Positions 1-4,911 of a stretch of DNA of 5,164 nucleotides are shown piece after piece. Each line of letters opens with the position of its first letter. The first letter of the stretch is position 1. Both the position numbers and the translations under genes were made by a program. Origin of the DNA: Deferribacteraceae bacterium (GTDB lineage: Bacteria; Chrysiogenota; Deferribacteres; Deferribacterales; JAISNW01). The stretch spans positions 1 through 5,164 of the forward strand of contig JAITJJ010000113.1 of assembly GCA_031278965.1 (NCBI GenBank), written 5' to 3'. The notes below the pieces were generated by a model that worked only from the letters and a program-made list of their open reading frames with translations, was not told the DNA's origin and searched no databases.

Positions 1-264
1 CACTATACTGTCTTTGTACAGAATAGGTTTTGGGATAAAATACGTATCTTTTATGAACGGCAGAGCATCTGAAATAATCAGGCGGTCTTCACTTGCAAGC
101 CTCACCAACTCCTCTATTCCGTCTTCCCCCCTGATCTTTAATGCCTCATGACAGAGAGCGGAGAATATGGTATCAGCATAGAGTTTATATCCGCTGTCAG
201 CAAGGTTTTTACTCCCCGCATGAAGCGCCGTCTTAAAGGTAAGTTTAAAAATAGAGTAGTCCAT
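1..264 (-). CDS. csm4: Csm4, type III-A crRNA 5'-end-binding subunit (N-terminal part, runs off left edge)
   Basis: Csm4 is a RAMP-fold (Cas5-like) protein that caps the foot of the Csm complex, binds the 5' repeat-derived tag of the crRNA and contacts Cas10. Only the first 88 codons are visible; the family is usually about 300 residues, so roughly 70% lies beyond position 1. The translation begins MDYSIFKLTF and shows the Csm4 landmarks: a first beta strand followed by a Gly-containing turn (HAGS, 15-18), the YADTIFSALCHEALK helix (29-43), and the F-I-P-K-P-I stretch (76-81), which is highly typical of Csm4. The ATG at 264-262 follows csm3 after a 12-base gap and is preceded by a modest GGGGT ribosome-binding element. 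It is the fourth gene of the csm1-csm2-csm3-csm4 run, which supports the call independently. The reading frame is intact to the window edge. Confidence 0.93.
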   Translation of the reverse strand, partial: MDYSIFKLTFKTALHAGSKNLADSGYKLYADTIFSALCHEALKIRGEDGIEELVRLASEDRLIISDALPFIKDTYFIPKPILYKDSIV

Positions 265-268
265 TAAA

Positions 269-276
269 ACCCCGCT
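269..276 (-). promoter_or_regulatory. Ribosome-binding element of csm4 (AGCGGGGT)
   Basis: The same AGCGGGGT 8-mer as before csm1 lies directly after the csm3 stop codon and four bases before the csm4 ATG. It fixes the csm4 start at 264-262. Confidence 0.55.
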
Positions 277-972
277 TTAAGAGAGCTTTTTACCGCACTC
301 CGCCAGAAGCTCAGAGGTAACGCTCCCGTAAGCCGCCGTCACCGTCAGATTTTTGAATTCAATCCGCCCAGATCCCCGCGAACCGTGTCCGCCGAGATAA
401 TCGTTGCGGAGAAGTTTTATCCCTTCGCCGATTACCTCAAAATCCTTTCCCGCCCGCCCCTCATCATCCATATCATATATGACTCTGAATTCAAATACCG
501 CCCCTCTGATGACCCGCTCAATCTGACGGGGATTTGCAACCGAAGTCCCTCTATCTATTGTGTTTTCAAACTTAACTTCAGTTGGGATAGTTTCATATTT
601 TGTCTCAAGTGTTTCTCTATTTGTAAGGAGGCAGTCAGAAAATTGTAGTCGGGAGTGTTCAATTTTCTGCTTTTCTTTACTTTCGCTGTTGTTGCTTTTG
701 TCATCCTTGCCTCCGCTACTTCCAAAAAGACGTAGGATATCTGGATGGTCTTCATTGCAGTTTTGAAGGACAAATTTGCCGCTATAACTTCGGGCAAGGA
801 GTGTGCGCACCTTCCCTTTAAGGCTACTGCCGGGTATTATGGGGAGTTTGGTCTGTGGATCACGGATTACAGGGCTGTCCACTGCACCGATGGCGGAATA
901 AGCGTTTCCTCCCCCTATATGAAGCCCCGTTACAACAACTATTTCCCCTGATATTAAAATTTTTGCAAACAT
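277..972 (-). CDS. csm3: Csm3, backbone RAMP subunit and target-RNA endonuclease
   Basis: Csm3 (Cas7-like) polymerises along the crRNA, and each copy cuts bound target RNA at 6-nt intervals inside the cytoplasmic Csm complex. At 231 residues it is slightly above the usual length of about 215-220. Visible landmarks are an N-terminal RAMP strand and Gly-rich turn (G16 to G22), the catalytic-loop aspartate D32 in IGAVDSPVIRDP (matching the Asp needed for RNA cleavage in characterised Csm3), PGSSLKGKVRTLL (47-59), RLQFSDC (108-114), the thumb segment around VKFENTIDRGT and A-N-P-R-Q-I-E-R-V (133-154), and the C-terminal Gly-rich loop YLGGHGSRGSGRIEF (192-206). Residues 85-106 form a polar, Lys/Ser/Glu-rich insertion between the LFG and RLQFSD motifs. 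The start is the ATG at 972-970, overlapping the csm2 stop by one base (TAATG), with AGGAGG five bases upstream. With D32 present, RNA cleavage should be active (inference from the family). Confidence 0.97.
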   Translation of the reverse strand: MFAKILISGEIVVVTGLHIGGGNAYSAIGAVDSPVIRDPQTKLPIIPGSSLKGKVRTLLARSYSGKFVLQNCNEDHPDILRLFGSSGGKDDKSNNSESKEKQKIEHSRLQFSDCLLTNRETLETKYETIPTEVKFENTIDRGTSVANPRQIERVIRGAVFEFRVIYDMDDEGRAGKDFEVIGEGIKLLRNDYLGGHGSRGSGRIEFKNLTVTAAYGSVTSELLAECGKKLS

Positions 973-1382
973 TATTTCCTCCTGGAAGTCAGTTCATCGT
1001 CGGCATAGTATTTATGATACGCAACCAGAGCCTCAAAGTATCTGCAAAAAAGGATAAACTTCTCGCGACTACCTTTTACGACTTCGTGCTGCTTAAATAA
1101 TTCCGCAACAGTAATAAATTTTTTTACGCTTTTGGTTCTGCCCGCCTCATAAGCCATCCTTATCCGCAAATAAGAGAATCGTGACTGATATTCTTCCGAA
1201 AGTTGTTCTCCGGTAGAAAGAATAACATCGTTGTACAGTTGATTAACAACTGTATATAGGTTGCGCATCTGGGAAGTCGAGATTATATCATCTTTCTTGT
1301 TGCTGGCTTTATCTTTCAGCTCTTTGATGACTTTTTCAGCTTCATCTCCGTAATTTGTCTTAGTTAAAACTATATTTGCCAT
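972..1382 (-). CDS. csm2: Csm2, small alpha-helical subunit of the Csm complex
   Basis: Csm2 is a small, all-helical protein present in several copies that runs along the inner filament of the Csm complex, next to the crRNA-target duplex; no catalytic activity is known. At 136 residues it fits the family. Landmarks are the TSQMRNLYTVV helix (36-46), the YLRIRMAYEAGR segment (71-82) with basic residues, and the C-terminal FCRYFEALVAYHKYY helix (112-126). All three are characteristic of Csm2. A short charged tail (DDELTSRRK) follows. The ATG at 1382-1380 lies five bases after the csm1 stop, and its ribosome-binding site AAGGAG is built from the last two sense codons of csm1. The stop overlaps the csm3 start by one base, so translational coupling across csm1-csm2-csm3 is likely. 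No membrane segment or signal peptide is seen. Confidence 0.95.
   Translation of the reverse strand: MANIVLTKTNYGDEAEKVIKELKDKASNKKDDIISTSQMRNLYTVVNQLYNDVILSTGEQLSEEYQSRFSYLRIRMAYEAGRTKSVKKFITVAELFKQHEVVKGSREKFILFCRYFEALVAYHKYYADDELTSRRK
978..983 (-). promoter_or_regulatory. Strong ribosome-binding site of csm3 (AGGAGG)
   Basis: AGGAGG lies five bases before the csm3 ATG and inside the last codons of csm2 (encoding R-R). It decides the csm3 start and suggests translational coupling with csm2 through the TAATG overlap. Confidence 0.85.
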
Positions 1383-1387
1383 ATTTC

Positions 1388-3757
1388 CTACTCCTTTTTG
1401 TGTTTCTTGCGCTCCAGATATAAATATAAAGTTATGGCGGTGATCAACATCCTGCGGTTGTCGTTCTTGTTGTCAGTTGCCCACTCGTAAATATTTTTTG
1501 AAAGCTGCGAATACAGTTCCGAATACTCCTTTTTGGCAAGCGGGGCAAGCCGCGAGAGGAGATAAGCAAGGCGGGCAATATTTATCGGTTCCTTATCCTC
1601 ATCTATCGCGTTAAGCAAGGTAAGGATATTGTTCAACATAGTTTTCCCCTGTTCCTTTGTTTCGCCATCCTTTGCTTTTTCAAAATAAGCCTTTATCGGT
1701 TTAAGTTTTTCGCCTATCACCTCTTCTTTAAGCTCATCCCAGCAGTAAATGGAGGATTTTTTGTCGCCGAATAAGGCGATCTTGTTTTTTCCAGCATCTT
1801 TTGCTTCACTCTCCATTTTACCCGTTTCATCTGCCATGCGCGCTATCGGATAGGAATGCCCGTATATCCCGATGCCAGCCGACAGAGTAAGGGTTCCTTG
1901 AGTATATCGCTTAAATAAAGTGTTAATATCTATGGCAAGCTCCAAACAATCGTTCCATGCGCCTACTATAAATACGTCGTCGCCGCCCGAGTAGACAACC
2001 GTTGCAAGCCTTCCCCCTTTATTTTCCCCTTTGAGCCTAAAATCCGGATTTTCCAATATATGCTTTAGGTAAAACTTGAAAAATATGGAGAGACGGCGGG
2101 AAAGCGTTGCTGTTCGTGAAAGGGTAAGATACTTTTCTTGGTATTTATCATGGCGAAAACCAGAAATAAAGGCTTTCCCCATATTGTCAACATCCATTCT
2201 TAGAACCGCTATCCGTTTGATCCCCTCGGCTTTTTCAGCAAGCTCTTCAAATGAGCCTCCATTGCTGTAATCCCCCAACCAGAGATTTGCGGCATTAAGC
2301 TCCATGGGCGAAATATTCTCCGAAAGACGGGCGTACTCCCTGTTTCTACAGTAAAAGCGGACAACGCCGCCCTCTTTAAGCGCCCCCAAAAGCTCCGCTC
2401 CGGTTGCGGCATGCAGTGTGTAATCGCCAGGCAACGGCGGATATCTCTTATCTTTCTGAGACTTCACCAGAAAGTATTCTTTTTCTTTTGTTGCAATATC
2501 GCTTGAGATTCCTCGTAAAGATGCGCAAACCGGGCAGATATCCTCCCCCGTCAGAACATCGGAGCGTTTGCACTCCTTGCACTCCCTCTCATGATCGCCC
2601 TTTCCGCTGTTTAGCTTTTTTATGGCGGCTTCATCATAACGGCGGAGTTTTCTTTCGGAGAGTGTTTTCCCAAGTTTTTCATATATACCTGTATAACTCC
2701 CTCCACCGGTGTTCATAAGGTCGTTGGCGCTGCACTCTTCATAAGCAGACAAAACACTCAGATCGGTTTTAAAGTTATCCAGAAACCACTTGGAAAACTC
2801 CACCTCGGTTTCATTTAAAACAGCTTTTGTTTCTTCCGTATTTGCAAGGAATATGTAGGCGTGTCCGCCGCCGGAATAAATAAGATTTGCCCGCGTAAGG
2901 CGAAGACGCTCCAAAATAGTATCTATAATGTGCTCTAAGAGTATTTCAAGAAAAAAGGAGCGGGCGCGGAGGTTTTTCAGCGCCTTCTCGCCGCTTATGA
3001 GATAGATGAAATCCTGAATCCCGGAGGTGTCGCAGGTGTAAAGAAGAAAGCACTTTTCATCAAGAAAACCTCTGTTATTGTAGAGAACCTCCCTGTAATT
3101 GGTTTTTCCCCGTTCCAAAAGATATTGGTATATGCTTGATGCCAGAGCAGCCGTAATCTTTCCCTGATCAAAAAGCGAAACATCCGAGTGCTCTGAAGAA
3201 ACGGCAGAAAGCGGGATATAAGAGAGATAGCTCTCCGCTAGACCAAGCAGAAAGTTCGGATAAAACTCCTCGCCTTGTAAAGTCAGTTTCTTTTTAAGTT
3301 CGGCGGCTAAATTCCGGTAAAATTCTTCGGTATATCTTTTTTTCTCCACGGGGAAATTGATACTGTTCCCACTGATAAACGCCGGTGAATATGCTTTACC
3401 CTCGTCGTTGTTGTTCAACCTGTTGAAGATTGATTCAAGCGGTTGCAATCTGTCTGCGGGGGTATCCGCGTTTTCTATATCGCGCCGGTCGGCCCCGGAT
3501 GAGATAAAGTCGGCAGTGTAGGCGATATAGGCGGGAGAATCCGCGGGAAGCGTTAGATGAGCCGCATCAAAATCGCTCTTATGGGGATAACGGATGCAGT
3601 CAAGTACATCTTGATTTCCTGAGATAAATGGCACTGTTTCGGCAAAATGAACGCCTGCCTCTCCGCTAGCGCGGGGATCGCCGCCTCTGCAGACAACCTT
3701 CCCTATATCCCGCAATAAACTCCCGATGACAATACCGTCTAACTTAGCTAGCAACAT
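1388..3757 (-). CDS. csm1: Csm1/Cas10, large subunit with intact GGDD cyclase palm and degenerate HD domain
   Basis: Csm1 (Cas10) is the signature subunit of type III-A. It senses target RNA bound by the complex, and its palm domain makes cyclic oligoadenylates from ATP; many homologues also cut ssDNA with an N-terminal HD domain. The 789 residues fit the usual 750-850. Domains in order: HD-like region (about 1-100) where the motif reads LLRDIGK with R16-D17 instead of His-Asp; first palm with DTSGIQDFIY (243-252), LRARSFFLE (263-271) and YSGGGHAYIFL (294-304); zinc site C393, C396, C408, C411; second palm with LRMDVDNMGKAF (519-530), YSGGDD (589-594; GGDD 591-594) and LTLSAGIGIY (623-632); and a helical C-terminal domain with NIARLAYLLSRL (726-737). 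GGDD is intact, so cyclic-oligoadenylate synthesis is predicted. Loss of the HD histidine makes DNase activity unlikely. The ATG at 3757-3755 follows GGGGT and a sigma70-like promoter. It is the first gene of the leftward operon. Confidence 0.97.
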   Translation of the reverse strand: MLLAKLDGIVIGSLLRDIGKVVCRGGDPRASGEAGVHFAETVPFISGNQDVLDCIRYPHKSDFDAAHLTLPADSPAYIAYTADFISSGADRRDIENADTPADRLQPLESIFNRLNNNDEGKAYSPAFISGNSINFPVEKKRYTEEFYRNLAAELKKKLTLQGEEFYPNFLLGLAESYLSYIPLSAVSSEHSDVSLFDQGKITAALASSIYQYLLERGKTNYREVLYNNRGFLDEKCFLLYTCDTSGIQDFIYLISGEKALKNLRARSFFLEILLEHIIDTILERLRLTRANLIYSGGGHAYIFLANTEETKAVLNETEVEFSKWFLDNFKTDLSVLSAYEECSANDLMNTGGGSYTGIYEKLGKTLSERKLRRYDEAAIKKLNSGKGDHERECKECKRSDVLTGEDICPVCASLRGISSDIATKEKEYFLVKSQKDKRYPPLPGDYTLHAATGAELLGALKEGGVVRFYCRNREYARLSENISPMELNAANLWLGDYSNGGSFEELAEKAEGIKRIAVLRMDVDNMGKAFISGFRHDKYQEKYLTLSRTATLSRRLSIFFKFYLKHILENPDFRLKGENKGGRLATVVYSGGDDVFIVGAWNDCLELAIDINTLFKRYTQGTLTLSAGIGIYGHSYPIARMADETGKMESEAKDAGKNKIALFGDKKSSIYCWDELKEEVIGEKLKPIKAYFEKAKDGETKEQGKTMLNNILTLLNAIDEDKEPINIARLAYLLSRLAPLAKKEYSELYSQLSKNIYEWATDNKNDNRRMLITAITLYLYLERKKHKKE
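1391..1396 (-). promoter_or_regulatory. Ribosome-binding site of csm2 (AAGGAG) inside the end of csm1
   Basis: AAGGAG lies eight bases before the csm2 ATG and is formed by the last two sense codons (Lys-Glu) of csm1, immediately before its TAG stop. Confidence 0.8.
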
Positions 3758-3760
3758 AAT

Positions 3761-3768
3761 ACCCCGCT
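3761..3768 (-). promoter_or_regulatory. Ribosome-binding element of csm1 (AGCGGGGT)
   Basis: AGCGGGGT ends three bases before the csm1 ATG. GGGGT can pair with the 16S rRNA tail with one G-U wobble, weaker than the canonical sites of csm2 and csm3. The identical 8-mer precedes csm4. Confidence 0.55.
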
Positions 3769-3781
3769 GATGTAACGATAT

Positions 3782-3810
3782 ACAATAAACAAAAAATCAT
3801 TAATTGTCAA
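3782..3810 (-). promoter_or_regulatory. Predicted sigma70-type promoter of the csm1-csm2-csm3-csm4 operon
   Basis: Read on the minus strand, a perfect -35 hexamer TTGACA (3810-3805) is followed by a 17-bp AT-rich spacer and a -10 hexamer TATTGT (3787-3782, four of six consensus positions). The expected transcription start would be near 3775, giving a leader of about 18 bases before the csm1 ATG. Its placement just upstream of the first gene of the operon, with ideal spacing, makes it the strongest promoter candidate in the window. Confidence 0.7.
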
Positions 3811-3820
3811 ACTAAAATTC

Positions 3821-3849
3821 TTAAGATTCGAATAAATTTTGCCGATATT
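3821..3849 (+). promoter_or_regulatory. Weak candidate promoter for cas1-cas2
   Basis: On the plus strand TTAAGA (3821-3826) and GATATT (3844-3849) are 17 bp apart, and each matches four of six consensus positions. An alternative pairing is TTGTCA (3804-3809, five of six) with TCGAAT (3828-3833), 18 bp apart. Neither is convincing; the sequence is AT-rich, so chance matches are likely. A promoter for cas1 must lie somewhere in 3758-3902 if cas1 is not read from outside, which is the main argument for the region. Confidence 0.3.
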
Positions 3850-3855
3850 AATATC
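3844..3855. repeat. Perfect 12-bp palindrome upstream of cas1
   Basis: GATATTAATATC is its own exact reverse complement. It lies 47 bases before the cas1 ATG and overlaps the first two bases of the adjacent hairpin. A dyad of this length in a divergent promoter region could be an operator for a dimeric regulator, but AT-rich palindromes also arise by chance. No regulator gene is in the window. Confidence 0.5.
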
Positions 3856-3871
3856 CCTGCTTTTGCAGGGA
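3854..3871. repeat. Short perfect hairpin (7-bp stem, TTTT loop) in the cas1 upstream region
   Basis: TCCCTGC, loop TTTT, GCAGGGA form a perfect inverted repeat ending 31 bases before the cas1 ATG. It is GC-rich in an otherwise AT-rich region. Neither strand has a T-run immediately after the stem (plus strand continues AAAGAAATAC, minus strand TATTAATATC), so it does not look like an intrinsic terminator. It could be a leader RNA structure for cas1 or a protein-binding dyad; the function is unknown. Confidence 0.6.
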
Positions 3872-3890
3872 AAGAAATACATAGTTGCAG

Positions 3891-3895
3891 AAGGA
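3891..3895 (+). promoter_or_regulatory. Ribosome-binding site deciding the cas1 start (AAGGA)
   Basis: AAGGA sits seven bases before the ATG at 3903. It would lie inside the coding region if the upstream in-frame TTG at 3885 were used, so it supports the shorter 335-residue Cas1. Confidence 0.75.
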
Positions 3896-3902
3896 TAAGA
3901 GG

Positions 3903-4910
3903 ATGGTTGTTTATTTAACTGAACCGGGAACTGTGTTAAAAAAAAGTGGCGGAAAGCTGGTAATTGAAAAAACAGGTGCGGAAACAATTGATATCCCTTC
4001 GTCAAAAGTAAAAGCGGTGGTCTCTTTTGTCGGGACAAATGTTACCCTTCCCGTTTGGGATTTTTTGCTGGCGAAAGGCGCGCCGCTCTTTCGGCTATCC
4101 GCCGGCGGAAAGTGTATTGGTTGCTTGGAATCAGTTGAGGCTTATTGCATGGAAAAACAGGCGCTACAGTTTGAACTTAGCGGAGACAGGGATTTTTGTC
4201 TGGCAATGTCAAAAAAAGTTGTATTAGGGAAAGTGTCTAATATGCTAATGGTATTAAGAAGGCTGAATAATATTTACGCAATGGCTGCAAATAAAGATTA
4301 TTTTATTGCGCCGTATATCGCCAAAATAGAGGCTGCCAGTAGCGTAAGCCAACTGCTGGGATATGAAGGGGTAGTCAGCAGATATTTTTTGGAGTTTTTC
4401 TCCTCCACCGTTATAAAAGAGTTTTCCTTTTCTGGAAGGAGCAAACAGCCTGCGCTTGATCCGTTTAATTCTCTTCTGAATTTCGGGTTTTTTATTTTTA
4501 GGAATGAATTGTATATCGCCTTAAAAAGTCAGGGGTTTTCTCCATATATAGGGTTTCTGCACAAAATAAAGAATCAGCATATGGCGCTTACATCCGATCT
4601 CATTGAAGAGTGGAGAGCGTTGATAATGGAGGCAATTTTAATTTTGGTAAATAACTCCGCGTTCAAGCTGTCAGATTTTGAAAGAGATGCCTCTTCCGGA
4701 GCAGTTTTCCTGACCCGTTCCGCGGTGCGAATATTTATAAAATGTTTTGAAGGACTGTTAAAGAGGGAAGATTATTATGTGTCGGATAAAAAAGCAGTCA
4801 ACGTCAGAGAAGCGATTTGCTGTCAGGTAAATTCCCTGACAAAAGTTTTTGAAAGAAAGGATCCGGCCAGTTATCTCCCTGTGACGGCGGGAAAAGTCAG
4901 GGTGGCGTAA
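3903..4910 (+). CDS. cas1: Cas1, CRISPR spacer integrase
   Basis: Cas1 is the metal-dependent integrase that, as a Cas1-Cas2 complex, inserts new spacers at the leader end of the CRISPR array. From the chosen start it is 335 residues, within the normal range. The N-terminal beta domain begins MVVYLTEPGTVLKK; the helical catalytic domain follows. Visible active-site residues are E155 in GYEGVVSRYF, H220 in PYIGFLHK and E235 in SDLIEEWR, with the His-Glu spacing of 15 seen in characterised Cas1 proteins; D232 lies three residues before that Glu. The DPFNSLLNFGFFIF stretch (186-199) is also typical. The ATG at 3903 is preferred over an in-frame TTG at 3885 because AAGGA (3891-3895) sits seven bases upstream and the family start MxVYL fits. 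There is no reverse-transcriptase or Cas6 fusion. It is divergent from the csm operon and one base from cas2. Confidence 0.97.
   Translation: MVVYLTEPGTVLKKSGGKLVIEKTGAETIDIPSSKVKAVVSFVGTNVTLPVWDFLLAKGAPLFRLSAGGKCIGCLESVEAYCMEKQALQFELSGDRDFCLAMSKKVVLGKVSNMLMVLRRLNNIYAMAANKDYFIAPYIAKIEAASSVSQLLGYEGVVSRYFLEFFSSTVIKEFSFSGRSKQPALDPFNSLLNFGFFIFRNELYIALKSQGFSPYIGFLHKIKNQHMALTSDLIEEWRALIMEAILILVNNSAFKLSDFERDASSGAVFLTRSAVRIFIKCFEGLLKREDYYVSDKKAVNVREAICCQVNSLTKVFERKDPASYLPVTAGKVRVA
4899..4905 (+). promoter_or_regulatory. Probable ribosome-binding site of cas2 (AGGGTGG)
   Basis: AGGGTGG lies within the last codons of cas1, six bases before the cas2 ATG. It supports the 4912 start and therefore the extended N-terminus of Cas2. 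Confidence 0.5.
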
Positions 4911-4911
4911 A

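Noticed and set aside
385..1100. Several 60-90 codon open frames on both strands over csm3 and the csm3/csm2 boundary
   Set aside because: They overlap csm3 or csm2, whose motifs are clear; their translations are Ser/Phe/Leu-rich shadows without features.
2404..2718. A 104-codon plus-strand open frame inside csm1
   Set aside because: It is fully antisense to the zinc-site region of csm1, which has strong protein-level conservation; no ribosome-binding site or family similarity is seen.
3854..3871. Hairpin as an intrinsic terminator of either operon
   Set aside because: No T-run follows the stem on either strand, and it lies upstream, not downstream, of the divergent genes.
3885..3902. Upstream TTG start for cas1 adding six residues
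   Set aside because: The ribosome-binding site AAGGA would fall inside the extension, and the family N-terminus fits the ATG at 3903.
3748..4038. A 96-codon minus-strand open frame spanning the intergenic region
   Set aside because: It lies antisense to the start of cas1, overlaps the csm1 promoter and start, has no recognisable domain and looks like chance translation.
3903..4910. Reverse-transcriptase or Cas6 fusion to Cas1
   Set aside because: Cas1 begins at its normal N-terminus and has normal length; no extra domain is present.
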